In this document: positions 55,450-64,000 of the stretch, in pieces
How positions within the stretch are numbered: the first letter of the stretch is position 1
Layout: each line of letters opens with the position of its first letter
Assembly (NCBI GenBank): GCA_022402525.1
Contig: JAKRSB010000150.1
Coordinates: 1 to 64,000 of the forward strand
DNA length: 64,000 nucleotides
Origin: Thermosynechococcaceae cyanobacterium MS004
Lineage (GTDB): Bacteria; Cyanobacteriota; Cyanobacteriia; Thermosynechococcales; Thermosynechococcaceae
Reading direction: 5' to 3'
Position numbers and translations under genes: made by a program
Notes under the pieces: model-generated
The model's input: the letters and a program-made list of their open reading frames with translations, nothing else
The model's database searches: none
Told to the model about the DNA's origin: nothing

Positions 55450-56565
55450 ATGGACGTACATCTCACAGAGCGCCAGCAGAAAATATTGTGGGCTACCGTC
55501 AACTACTACATCGCCACCGCAGAGCCTGTAGGCTCCCAAGCGCTGGCCAAAGAGTATGAGTTTAGCCTTAGCCCCGCCACTATTCGCAACGTCATGGGGA
55601 TGCTGGAAAAGTCAGGGTTGCTTTATCAACCCCACACATCCGCCGGCCGAGTCCCCTCTGATTCAGGCTATCGTCTCTACGTTGACGAGCTTATTACCCC
55701 CTCCCACCAGCTCGTCCATCGCGTGCAGCAGCTTCTGAACAAGCGCCTCAATCCCGGCCAAACGAGCTTTGAAACCCTTGTCCGTCATGCTGCCCAGATT
55801 TTGGCAACCCTCAGCGGCTGCATTGCGCTGATTACCCTGCCCCAGCCAACATCAGCAGCCATCCGTCACCTCCACTTAGTTCAGGTAGAGCCACAGCGGG
55901 TCATGGTCATTTTAGTGACGGACAGCTATGAAACCCACACGGTGTTCATGAATTTACCAGCCCACCTCTATCAAGACGAAAATCAAAACCAGAATGAAGA
56001 GGCAGAAGAACTGATCAAACAAGAGCTACAGCTTTTGTCGAACTTTTTAAATCATCAGCTCTCTGGAAAATTACTGAGTGAACTCTCTGAACTTGACTGG
56101 CATTCGCTGGATCGCCAGTTCCAAGCCTTTGCGGAATCCCTCAAGCAGCTTTTTGGTGACCTGAGTCAACGAACTCACTCCTCCCTTCCCAGCCCTATTT
56201 TAGTGGGAGGGCTAGCTGAATTTTTACGGCAGCCAGAGTTTTCAGAGCTGGCTCAAGCGCAAAATATTATTCAGATGCTGGAAGAAGAGCAGGATCAGCT
56301 TTGGCCGCTTATGTATGAGCAGGCTCACGACCCTTCATCCCTTGACTGCCGTCCTAATTCGCCCATTCAGATTCGTATTGGTGCAGAAAACCCCCTTAAA
56401 CCCATTCAGAACTGTGCCCTAGTCTCATCAATTTATCAGAGAGGGAAGGCTCCTGTCGGGAGTGTGGGGGTCTTAGGGCCAACCCGCATGGCCTATGACA
56501 AGGTCATTGCCTTTGTGGAAGGAACCGCAAATTTTCTGTCCGCCACTATTAGTCGCCCCCTTTGA
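55450..56565 (+). CDS. hrcA: Heat-inducible transcription repressor HrcA
   Basis: Represses groE genes by binding CIRCE operators. The winged-helix start MDVHLTERQQKILWATVNYY and IATAEPVGSQALAKEYEF are highly typical, as is LSPATIRNVMGMLEKSGLLY and HTSAGRVPSDSGYRLYVDEL. The C-terminal GVLGPTRMAYDKVIAFVE is the usual end. ATG at 55450 is preferred over GTG at 55441. I saw no CIRCE element in this window; its targets lie elsewhere. Confidence 0.97.
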   Translation: MDVHLTERQQKILWATVNYYIATAEPVGSQALAKEYEFSLSPATIRNVMGMLEKSGLLYQPHTSAGRVPSDSGYRLYVDELITPSHQLVHRVQQLLNKRLNPGQTSFETLVRHAAQILATLSGCIALITLPQPTSAAIRHLHLVQVEPQRVMVILVTDSYETHTVFMNLPAHLYQDENQNQNEEAEELIKQELQLLSNFLNHQLSGKLLSELSELDWHSLDRQFQAFAESLKQLFGDLSQRTHSSLPSPILVGGLAEFLRQPEFSELAQAQNIIQMLEEEQDQLWPLMYEQAHDPSSLDCRPNSPIQIRIGAENPLKPIQNCALVSSIYQRGKAPVGSVGVLGPTRMAYDKVIAFVEGTANFLSATISRPL

Positions 56566-56790
56566 TCCCATCAGCGACAAGGCTCACTCGCCCTCAAATA
56601 GCGCATGAGCGCATTGGTATAGAGCATTGAAGAAGGGTTATTGATCCCGATCCGAGAGGATTTGGAGGCATCACCTTCTCATTATCCCTCTGGCTGTGAA
56701 ATTTTTCGTTCCCTTGCGATCTGAATCACTGTTAGGTGGGAATGATAAGGCTAGGTTTAGAGTCAGGTTCAATCAAAGCCGTTAGAAAAC

Positions 56791-57009
56791 ATGGATAGTG
56801 CTGCAAATTTAAACTCTTTCTCTGCGCCTGAGGAAGGCGGCCCAGTGGAAGAAAATAAGAAAACCTTAAAGCTTTGGCTCTGTGAACTCACCCATTTGAC
56901 GCCACAGGAAGTCGAGAATTTAGTAGACCAGATGGATCAGAAAAACAGCCTGCCCCAGACTTTGAACCAGCCGCCCATAGGTCAGACCCCCATGAGCCCG
57001 TCTATCTAG
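56791..57009 (+). CDS. Small protein of unknown function
   Basis: A 72-residue acidic protein. The middle segment KTLKLWLCELTHLTPQEVEN looks like a conserved helix pair; the ends are disordered. Not recognised. It lies between hrcA and aroC on the same strand, 226 bases after hrcA and 93 before aroC. Confidence 0.55.
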   Translation: MDSAANLNSFSAPEEGGPVEENKKTLKLWLCELTHLTPQEVENLVDQMDQKNSLPQTLNQPPIGQTPMSPSI

Positions 57010-57102
57010 GCTGGGAGAAGGTTCCCACGAGGGATAGCCGCAGAGCGCAGTATGCGATAGTAGATCAGCGTGCTGATTTTGCAAAAGCGTAGTTGATCTC
57101 TG

Positions 57103-58215
57103 ATGGGCAATACATTCGGGCATTTATTTCGGGTTACAACATTTGGGGAATCCCACGGGGGCGGCGTTGGTGTTGTGATTGATGGGTGTCCCCCGCAACT
57201 CGAAATTTCTGAGACGGATATTCAGGTTGAGCTAGATCGTCGTCGTCCAGGCCAAAGCCGCATCACGACGCCCCGCAATGAGTCGGATACCTGTGAAATT
57301 TTGTCGGGAGTCTTTCAGGGCAAGACTCTCGGAACACCGATTGCAATTTTGGTGCGCAACAAGGATCAGCGATCGCAAGACTACGGCGAGATGGCGACGG
57401 TGTACCGTCCTTCCCATGCCGATGCGACCTACGATGCAAAGTATGGCATTCGTAACTGGCAGGGTGGGGGTCGCTCCTCCGCACGGGAGACCATTGGTCG
57501 AGTGGCTGCTGGGGCGATCGCCAAAAAAATTCTGCACCGATTTGGGGTTGAAATTATTGGCTATGTGCGTCGAATCAAAGATTTAGAAGCGCCCATCGAT
57601 CCGGATACCGTTACCCTAGAGGCGGTAGAAAGCAATATTGTGCGCTGCCCAGATGCGCTTTATGCCGAAAAAATGATCGCCCTGATTGATGCAACTCGCC
57701 AAAATGCGGACTCCATTGGCGGGGTTGTGGAATGCGTGGTGCGGAATGTCCCAATCGGCCTAGGTTCACCGGTCTTCGATAGGCTAGAGGCTGACCTAGC
57801 TAAGGGGGTGATGTCGCTTCCGGCCAGTAAGGGGTTTGAAATTGGGTCAGGCTTTGCAGGCACCCTATTAACGGGCAAAGAGCACAACGACGAATTCTAT
57901 ACCGACGATACAGGCCGAATTCGGACTGTGACAAATCGCTCTGGTGGCGTTCAGGGTGGGATTTCAAATGGTGAAAACATTATTTTGCGGGTGGCCTTTA
58001 AGCCCACTGCAACCATTGGCCAAGCCCAGCGAACCGTGAGCCAAACGGGCGAAGCAACGGTGCTGTCTGCGAAAGGACGCCATGACCCCTGTGTCTTGCC
58101 CCGTGCGGTGCCGATGGTAGAGTCTATGGTGGCGCTGGTGCTGTGTGACCACTTGATGCGGCACCACGGACAGTGCGAGCTATTGGGTGAACCATTGGGT
58201 GAACCATTGGAATGA
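57103..58215 (+). CDS. aroC: Chorismate synthase
   Basis: Converts EPSP to chorismate with reduced FMN. Signature stretches: [60 protein letters not shown] and [14 protein letters not shown]. The length is normal. The last residues ([11 protein letters not shown]) come from a duplicated 12-base unit before the stop. Confidence 0.97.
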   Translation: MGNTFGHLFRVTTFGESHGGGVGVVIDGCPPQLEISETDIQVELDRRRPGQSRITTPRNESDTCEILSGVFQGKTLGTPIAILVRNKDQRSQDYGEMATVYRPSHADATYDAKYGIRNWQGGGRSSARETIGRVAAGAIAKKILHRFGVEIIGYVRRIKDLEAPIDPDTVTLEAVESNIVRCPDALYAEKMIALIDATRQNADSIGGVVECVVRNVPIGLGSPVFDRLEADLAKGVMSLPASKGFEIGSGFAGTLLTGKEHNDEFYTDDTGRIRTVTNRSGGVQGGISNGENIILRVAFKPTATIGQAQRTVSQTGEATVLSAKGRHDPCVLPRAVPMVESMVALVLCDHLMRHHGQCELLGEPLGEPLE

Positions 58216-58225
58216 TGCTAGGGAT

Positions 58226-58693
58226 CTAGCGATCGCCCTTTCGCACATCTGGGGGCCTGAGTTCTTCCCTAACGCGCATCAGCACCTTGCCCAGATGATT
58301 TTGCCCTGTCCCAGAGCAGCCGCACCCCCAGTAATCATCCGTGGGTGAGTTTTCAACAATCTGCTCATGCCCCGTTTGAATCAGCAGTTCTCTAAGGGCT
58401 GTATAGGTCATAAATTTTGTGCGGACAGCCCGATACATGACCTCAACTTTGACCACATTCCAATCTGGACGTATCCGGTAGTTAGGGTTACGCCCCAGCG
58501 CAGCGGCGGCTTCTGGAGTAGGAGCTTGGAAAATCTGCTCGTACAAAAATGAGTCGGGGGATCCGAGATATTTGTGTGCCTGGTAGAAATGTTCGGTTGT
58601 GGGCCAGATACGCCCTTCTAGCTCAATACTGTGGGGAGAGAAATTGGAAAAGCAGCCGTAGGGTTCCCACACTTTATAAAAAAAAATGGTCAT
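58226..58693 (-). CDS. NADAR family (YbiA-like) protein
   Basis: A 155-residue N-glycosidase-type domain: FSNFSPHSIELEGRIWPTTE with HFYQAHKYLG, AAALGRNPNYRIRPDWNVVK, VMYRAVRTKF and NHLGKVLMRVREEL. The family includes YbiA, which breaks down toxic riboflavin-pathway intermediates, and ADP-ribose-handling enzymes. No partner gene nearby tells which. Convergent with aroC, 10 bases apart. Confidence 0.92.
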   Translation of the reverse strand: MTIFFYKVWEPYGCFSNFSPHSIELEGRIWPTTEHFYQAHKYLGSPDSFLYEQIFQAPTPEAAAALGRNPNYRIRPDWNVVKVEVMYRAVRTKFMTYTALRELLIQTGHEQIVENSPTDDYWGCGCSGTGQNHLGKVLMRVREELRPPDVRKGDR

Positions 58694-59014
58694 CCCCAGC
58701 TCGACTCCGTCTGCTTAGTCATCCATCGATTCATCCATCGATTCATCTATCTTTTCTATGATGGCAGGAAAGCAGAACCATTGATCAAGAATGATTTAGG
58801 CATGACTTGAGCATGGTTTGGGCATGGCTTGAGCATGGCTTGGGCGGCTACGCTGCAAGTCACTACGCTGCAAGTCATGCTCTTCAGATTTCCCCTCCGA
58901 AACTCGACTCAGACTCGACACAGAGAATTTAACGCAAGAGCTTGGCGTCGCGATCGCCCCTGCTACTGCCTGTCAAACAGCATTCATATTTTTAGGTCCA
59001 ACGAATCCGACAAG
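58694..59014. other. Gene-free stretch with three tandem arrays
   Basis: 321 bases, no gene. Arrays: 12-base ATCCATCGATTC x2 plus a partial third (58721-58750); 11-base CATGACTTGAG-type x4 (58801-58844); and perfect 15-base CTACGCTGCAAGTCA x2 (58848-58877). Confidence 0.85.
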
Positions 59015-60829
59015 TTATTTTTTGGCCGGATTATGTTTAAAGTAGGCTTCCATCACCTGACGGACGATCGGGCCGCTAGTGCTCCCGCCACCGCCGCCAG
59101 AATTTTCCGCAAACGCAACCACCACAATTTCGGGCTTGTCGTAAGGGGCAAACCCGCCAAACCAGGTATGGGAAGGCCGTGGCGGGTCTTCTCCGGTGCC
59201 GCTCTTGCCTGCAGCAGAAGGAATAGACGGTACATTGAGCGCTGTTCCGGTGCCCGACTGAACCACTGCCCGCATTCCAGCTCGAACCATCTGGAGAGAG
59301 TCTGGCTTGAGGTTCATAGACTGCCGCCACTGCGCTGGATTTGCATCCGTTTGTCGAAGGTGGGGCTTAACCCGATAGCCCCCATTGGCCGGCACTGCAA
59401 AAACTACTGCTGCCTGTAAGGGACTAACCTGAACGGCACCCTGTCCGATGGACACCATGACCGAATCCGCTGGATACCAGCGATCTTGCCACACCTTTTG
59501 CTTCCACTCTGGTGTAGGTAAAAAGCCTTCAGACTCTCCAGGAATTTCAATGCCGGTCTTTTCGCCTAGGCCAAACCGATGGGACCAGTCTAGTAGGCTT
59601 TTAGGACCAATTCCAACCGCAATCTGTCCAAAAAAAGTATTGCTGCTCCACTGGAGCGCCGTGGAATACCCAATGGCTCCAAATCCGGCACCGTTCCAGT
59701 CCCCCACGCCATGAAGTGATGGGTAGGTCATCAGCACGGTATTCGGTGGATACTTGCCGGACTCCATCCCCGCGATCGCCGTAATGATCTTAAACGTACT
59801 GGCGGGGGGAAATCCCTGAAGGGCTCGGTTCACAAAGGGAAAGGAGCGACTCTGGAGCGCCTGCCACTGCGCCTCAGACATACTCTTGGAAAACCAGTTT
59901 GGGTCAAAGGCTGGGTGGCTCACCATGGCCAAGACAGCGCCATTTCTAGGATCTAGCGCCACCACTGCCCCAGGACGATTGCCTAGGGCCTGCTCCGCTG
60001 CCTTCTGCACGTCTAGGTCTAGCGTCAGCGTAATATCTTTACCAGGCAGTGACGGCTTTTGGCCCAGTATTCTGACGATTCTACCCGTCCCGTCTACCTC
60101 AACCTGCTGTCCGCCCCAAGTGCCGCGCAGATCGTTTTCATAGGCAGACTCTATGCCCATGTTGCCAATCACATCACCCAGTCGATAGCCCTGCGCCTTG
60201 CGCTTGTCTAGCTCCTCTCCCGTAATTTCGCCGATATAGCCCAGCACCTGCGCACCCAGTTCCCCGTTGGGGTACATGCGGGTGGCTTCATTATCCACTT
60301 CTACGCCAATGAGTTCGCTCCGGTGCTCTTCGAGGGCCACGATTTGGCTGAAGCTGATGCCCCGGGCAATCCGCAGCAGGGAAGGAGAATAAATCCCGGC
60401 CTTCTCGACCTTCTTTTGAATGCCCTGCGCCGGAATATCTAAAATTCGCGATAGGGTCTTGACGGTCTGGGGCCACTGGGGTTTACTTTGGGCCAGTGGC
60501 CAAACAAAGACTGAGTAGGAAAACTGACTGCTGGCGAGAATCCGACCTTTGCGGTCAAACACTTTGCCCCGCTCTGGGCGTTTGGGAATGAGCTGAATGC
60601 GGTTGTCATCAGCTAGCTCTCGATTGCGATCGCCCTGGGTAATCTGCAAGAAAAAAAGCCGTGCTGGAATCATCCCAAATAGCAGCACGCTAATGATGAG
60701 CACCAGTACGATGCTTCGTAGTCCTTGCCCTGTCGGACTTACCTTGGTCGAGGCGTTTCGGGGCGAGCGCCGAAGTTGTGGAGTCTGAAGCAATGTCATA
60801 GAAGAAGATGAAGGGCGATCGCGAAGCAT
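59015..60829 (-). CDS. mrdA: Penicillin-binding protein 2 (peptidoglycan transpeptidase)
   Basis: Transpeptidase of the cell-elongation machinery. One N-terminal membrane anchor (LVLIISVLLFGMIPARLFFL), the dimerisation domain with RGKVFDRKGRILASSQFSY, and the penicillin-binding domain with STFK (in FPPASTFKIITAIAGME), SSN (QWSSNTFFGQ) and KSGTGE motifs. The length of 604 residues fits PBP2. Two possible start codons (60829, 60799) cannot be separated. Confidence 0.95.
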   Translation of the reverse strand: MLRDRPSSSSMTLLQTPQLRRSPRNASTKVSPTGQGLRSIVLVLIISVLLFGMIPARLFFLQITQGDRNRELADDNRIQLIPKRPERGKVFDRKGRILASSQFSYSVFVWPLAQSKPQWPQTVKTLSRILDIPAQGIQKKVEKAGIYSPSLLRIARGISFSQIVALEEHRSELIGVEVDNEATRMYPNGELGAQVLGYIGEITGEELDKRKAQGYRLGDVIGNMGIESAYENDLRGTWGGQQVEVDGTGRIVRILGQKPSLPGKDITLTLDLDVQKAAEQALGNRPGAVVALDPRNGAVLAMVSHPAFDPNWFSKSMSEAQWQALQSRSFPFVNRALQGFPPASTFKIITAIAGMESGKYPPNTVLMTYPSLHGVGDWNGAGFGAIGYSTALQWSSNTFFGQIAVGIGPKSLLDWSHRFGLGEKTGIEIPGESEGFLPTPEWKQKVWQDRWYPADSVMVSIGQGAVQVSPLQAAVVFAVPANGGYRVKPHLRQTDANPAQWRQSMNLKPDSLQMVRAGMRAVVQSGTGTALNVPSIPSAAGKSGTGEDPPRPSHTWFGGFAPYDKPEIVVVAFAENSGGGGGSTSGPIVRQVMEAYFKHNPAKK

Positions 60830-61361
60830 TTAGGTATCGACCAGCATAGGGTGATATCTCTCTTAAAGCTAAGACTTAAGGCTAAGACTTAAGACTTTCA
60901 ACTTAAGACTTTCAATTTAGAATGTTCCAGCGAGAACGTTTCCGCTGCCTCAGCGAGAACGCTTCAGTTAGAGCATTTCAGATGGAGCATTTCAGTTAGA
61001 ACATTTCAGTTAGAGAATTTTAGTTAGAGCAGCTTGGTCAGCACGACTTAACCCTCACGCTGCTGCTCAAAAGCAAGACTAACGCCAATCCCCCGCGACT
61101 GCCTTAGCCCTTCCGCTACCCCCACTCTAACCGTGAACCCCCAACCCTGAAGCCCAGTCGTGCCATTCAAAGGGCTAGATGATAAGCTAGCCTACATCTT
61201 ATTAAAAAATGTTGTGATGTGTCTCTAGGGTGATGCCTATCCCCTTCTCCTGAGGAGAGTTCAAGAAACAGAGGCTTGATGAAATGATCCTTTACTAAGA
61301 ACCAGTTACCAAGAACCTGTTACTAAGAACCTGTTACTAAGAACCTGTTACTAAGAACAAA
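60830..61361. other. Gene-free stretch made largely of tandem repeats
   Basis: 532 bases. Arrays: TTAAGGCTAAGAC-type and ACTTAAGACTTTCA-type units (about 60865-60922), CATTTCAGTTAGAA-type units (60968-61030), and five 14-base units at 61292-61361 directly before the glmM start. No gene seen. The TTAAGACT core is the same kind of AT-rich unit found after other genes. Confidence 0.75.
61292..61361. repeat. 5 x 14 bp tandem repeat abutting glmM
   Basis: Five head-to-tail copies near TTACTAAGAACCTG; two are identical, the others differ at one to four positions. The last copy ends at the base before the TTG start used for glmM. Confidence 0.93.
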
Positions 61362-62876
61362 TTGTGTGTGAGGCGTAATACTGTCGTGGTGCTATCTTCA
61401 ACCCCCTCTAACGCTTCTTCTAGCCAAGTGCTCAATGGTTTAGCATCCAAGGCGTTAGCTTCAAACATTCCGTCCGATCCTTTTCTTCTGCCTGCTCATG
61501 AGTTACCCCCCTGCCGCCTATTTGGGACAGATGGAATTCGGGGCAAAGCGGGGCAGCTTCTCACGCCCAATCTTGCGCTCCAGGTGGGCTTTTGGGCTGG
61601 GCGTGTTCTTCAGCATCAGGCAGGACAGGCCGGCCCTTTTATCATGGGGCAGGATTCTCGATGCTCTAGCGATATGCTTGCCATGTCCCTAGCCGCAGGG
61701 TTGACCGCTGCCGGAATAGAGGTCTGGAATGTGGGCCTATGCCCTACCCCCACAGTGGCCTATCTCGCCCACACCACCGAAGCGGTGGGAGGCGTGATGA
61801 TTTCGGCCAGCCACAACCCCCCGGAAGATAACGGCATTAAGTTTTTTGATAGCCAGGGCGCAAAACTAGCCCCGACCCTTCAGCAACAAATTGAATTTCA
61901 TCTGAATGGCACCGCCATGGACGGTCTCCTGGGTCTGCCTTGGGGACGCCAGCACTTTCGTCCAGAGCTAACGCAGGCCTACCTGGCTTCGCTGAAGGCA
62001 CCATTTTTGATAGCATCTTCCCTTGAAAAGCCCTCTCTTGAAGGAATGAAGCTTGTTTTAGATTTGGCCTGGGGCGCTTCAACCCAGCTTGCCCCAGAAC
62101 TCTTTCGGCAGATGGGTGCTGAGGTGATCTGCCTACATGATCAGCCCGACGGAACCTGTATCAATGTAAACTGCGGCTCAACACACCTAGAACCGCTACG
62201 TGCTGCGGTGGAGCTTCACAAGGCCGATCTAGGCTTTGCCTTTGACGGAGATGCTGACCGGGTACTGGCGGTGGACTGTACCGGACGAACGGTCGATGGA
62301 GACTATATTCTTTTTCTGTGGGGCCAGCAGCTGATGCAGACTCAGCAACTGCCGCACAGCCTTATTGTGGCTACGGTGATGTCAAACCTGGGGTTTGAAA
62401 ATGCCTGGGCCAAGCTTGGGGGACAGATGATTCGCGCTTCGGTCGGCGATCAGTATGTCCATGCGGAGATGCTGCGTCATGGTGCGGCCTTAGGCGGCGA
62501 ACAGTCTGGGCATATTCTTTGCCGCCACTATGGTGTGGGGGGAGATGGTCTCCAAACGGCACTCCACGTTGCCACCATTGTCCAGCGCTCTGGCCAAAAG
62601 CTTAGAGACTTAGTAGACAGCAGCTTTCAAACTTATCCTCAGCTTTTACGCAATATTCGAGTTGAAGATCGCGATCGCCGCTGTAACTGGCAAAACTGTA
62701 CACCTTTGACAACAGCGATCGCCTTAGCAGAGGCTGACATGGGAGATCAGGGGCGGGTTTTGGTGAGGGCTTCTGGCACCGAGCCGCTCATTCGCGTCAT
62801 GGTTGAAGCTGCTGATGCCGAGCTGGTTAACCATTGGTGCAGCTATTTAGTGAACATCGTAGAGCAGCATTTTTAA
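61362..62876 (+). CDS. glmM: Phosphoglucosamine mutase
   Basis: Makes glucosamine 1-phosphate for UDP-GlcNAc synthesis. Catalytic serine loop [18 protein letters not shown], metal loop [14 protein letters not shown], sugar loop [13 protein letters not shown] and phosphate loop [16 protein letters not shown] are complete. [13 protein letters not shown] marks the conserved N-terminus at about residue 54, preceded by a variable extension. The start is uncertain: the frame opens at TTG 61362 right after the 14-base repeat array, with GTG alternatives a few codons later. Confidence 0.93.
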   Translation: MCVRRNTVVVLSSTPSNASSSQVLNGLASKALASNIPSDPFLLPAHELPPCRLFGTDGIRGKAGQLLTPNLALQVGFWAGRVLQHQAGQAGPFIMGQDSRCSSDMLAMSLAAGLTAAGIEVWNVGLCPTPTVAYLAHTTEAVGGVMISASHNPPEDNGIKFFDSQGAKLAPTLQQQIEFHLNGTAMDGLLGLPWGRQHFRPELTQAYLASLKAPFLIASSLEKPSLEGMKLVLDLAWGASTQLAPELFRQMGAEVICLHDQPDGTCINVNCGSTHLEPLRAAVELHKADLGFAFDGDADRVLAVDCTGRTVDGDYILFLWGQQLMQTQQLPHSLIVATVMSNLGFENAWAKLGGQMIRASVGDQYVHAEMLRHGAALGGEQSGHILCRHYGVGGDGLQTALHVATIVQRSGQKLRDLVDSSFQTYPQLLRNIRVEDRDRRCNWQNCTPLTTAIALAEADMGDQGRVLVRASGTEPLIRVMVEAADAELVNHWCSYLVNIVEQHF

Positions 62877-63258
62877 GGCATTGAGTGGTGAAGTTGCGGG
62901 TGCAGTTGCGAGAGAAGTGCGGGTGACGCCGTTCAGCAGACTCACGACTCTGCTCACTTCAAAAGCTTCTGCTCAAGGGAATAATTTAAGATTTATTGAA
63001 CATTTTTGAAGGAAGTTCATCAAAATCTCAGCAAAAGAGTTTGCGTCTTTTCGCTACCTCAGAATCAAAGAAGAACACCTGAGTTTTCTTGAAGAAAAAT
63101 ATTTCTACTCTTTGCCTGCAAAGCCACACAGGCTTATTTGCTATTTCAAATCTTAAGCAGAATTTAAGTATTGCAGCGCAATAATCATCCCCAGGGGAGT
63201 CGCTTAATCTCTAGCATAGGGTAAGGGAAAGAATTCTTTTAACTTACGAGGGTCATTA
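62877..63258. other. Gene-free stretch
   Basis: 382 bases, no supported gene. Contains a short perfect palindrome around TTTTCTTGAAGAAAA (63079-63093). Probably holds the promoter of the next gene. Confidence 0.4.
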
Positions 63259-63591
63259 GTGGAAACACTTCAGCAGCAGCTCACGGTCATCAACGAAAAA
63301 CTTGAGGCAATGCATCAAAAAATTGAAGTTTTGAGCACACAGATTCCTGAGCTGTTGGCTGCTGCACGCACAAGTCCCAGCGTAAAGCCTTTGACAAGTC
63401 CGGCACCGACTCTGCCTACAATTACGCATCGAGATGTGCTGGAAGACGAAGACCCCATGGTGACGAATGCATTCACCGGAAAATCCATGAGTCATGAACT
63501 TCAGATGCAAAGGCTCATGGCGCAGTTGACTGCTGCCTATAACCGGATTGCAGCGCTTGAAGAACAGCTCTTATCTCAGCGGATTCATTAG
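63259..63591 (+). CDS. Small coiled-coil protein of unknown function
   Basis: A 110-residue protein starting with GTG (METLQQQLTVINEKLEAMHQ), with ACGAGGG placed seven bases before it. Two helical coiled-coil stretches (residues 1-35 and 80-108) flank a Thr/Pro linker and a conserved-looking ITHRDVLEDEDPMVTNAFTG. Not recognised. Its stop codon is the beginning of a tandem array. Confidence 0.7.
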   Translation: METLQQQLTVINEKLEAMHQKIEVLSTQIPELLAAARTSPSVKPLTSPAPTLPTITHRDVLEDEDPMVTNAFTGKSMSHELQMQRLMAQLTAAYNRIAALEEQLLSQRIH

Positions 63592-63661
63592 GCTATGAGC
63601 CTTGGACTATAAACCTTGGGCTATGAACCTTAGACTGTGAACCTTAGACTGTGAACCTTAG
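63591..63661. repeat. 5-unit tandem array starting at a stop codon
   Basis: Units of 14-15 bases around GACTGTGAACCTTA, two of them identical. The first unit includes the last base of the stop codon of the coiled-coil gene. Confidence 0.88.
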
Positions 63662-63809
63662 GCGATGATTAAGCCTTCGCTGGTTTGGTGGACTAGGGCT
63701 TCTGACGCCGTGCAAGATTGCAGGGCACAATCATCAAAAGGGATGCTTTGAAAACATTCTGTTTGACAAACGGCTCAAGGATCTGCACAATGAAGATTGC
63801 CGACTACAG

Positions 63810-63883
63810 GGGACTGTAGTTCAATTGGTTAGAGCACCGCCCTGTCACGGCGGAAGTTGCGGGTTCGAGCCCCGTCAGTCCCG
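63810..63883 (+). tRNA. tRNA-Asp (GTC)
   Basis: A 74-base cloverleaf: acceptor GGGACTG with CAGTCCC, D arm around GTTCAATTGGTTAGAGC, anticodon GTC in CTGTCAC, T loop GTTCGAGCC, discriminator G. CCA not encoded. Confidence 0.96.
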
Positions 63884-64000
63884 TTCTAAGTAAGAAAAAG
63901 CCTATGCACCTCCTAGGAGATAAGCAGCTCCTGAAGTCTTGTACTTTAGGGGATGTTTTTTGTGCCATCAATGGGGACGAGTGTGATTAAATAATATCCA

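Noticed and set aside
58801-58877. Possible CRISPR-like array
   Set aside because: Units are 11-15 bases and directly adjacent, without unique spacers; no cas genes in the window.

Overview
The window is chromosomal DNA of a cyanobacterium. It encodes photosystem I PsaC, Form IB Rubisco with its chaperone RbcX, the phycobilisome rod-core linker CpcG, a CpcS-type bilin lyase, the nitrogen regulator NtcA, Ycf20 and the F1 beta/epsilon pair of ATP synthase. The octamer GCGATCGC (HIP1) occurs throughout. Gene order, base composition and the many paralogue-free housekeeping genes fit a Leptolyngbya-like or other non-heterocystous filamentous or unicellular lineage. I cannot fix the genus from sequence alone.

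Layout. 1-9 kb: 3' part of glutathione reductase, an AT-rich sulfotransferase gene, rpiA, a KaiB-domain protein, ycf20, a phosphohexomutase and atpD-atpC. 9-17 kb: queA, a small conserved gene, cbiA, a UvrD-like helicase, an aspartyl-protease/PDZ protein and psaC. 17-27 kb: a small Cys-containing protein, a RarD-like transporter, rbcL-rbcX-rbcS, a small membrane protein, a HAD phosphatase, a coiled-coil protein, fabI and ntcA, the last preceded by a good NtcA box. 27-43 kb: a 1313-residue 5-oxoprolinase-type protein, a pentapeptide-repeat protein, another HAD protein, an SDR, a VanY peptidase, an HEAGH-motif protein, a metallophosphoesterase, an alpha/beta hydrolase with a glycosyltransferase, and cpcG plus cpcS. 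44-48 kb: an accessory segment with toxin-antitoxin debris, a Uma2 nuclease, an HNH endonuclease and three copies of one XRE gene, lying between an intact tRNA-Phe and a 32-bp partial direct copy of it. 48-64 kb: holB-tmk, miaA, gyrB, a rhodanese, hrcA, aroC, a NADAR protein, penicillin-binding protein 2, glmM and tRNA-Asp.

Three kinds of structure are not explained by genes. First, a small non-autonomous transposon (MITE) of about 155 bp has three full copies and one half copy; two copies are flanked by perfect 7-bp target duplications. Second, more than twenty places carry short tandem duplications with units of 11-18 bp, most often 14-16 bp. They concentrate at gene edges: several start exactly at a stop codon, and others have become low-complexity N- or C-terminal tails of QueA, the helicase, CbiA, AroC and others. 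Third, the tRNA-Phe-bounded segment looks like a decayed integrative island.

No complete transposase, integrase, CRISPR array or rRNA was seen. The most unusual items are the MITE family, the gene-edge tandem duplications and the tRNA-Phe island with a MazF-like toxin interrupted by a single amber codon.
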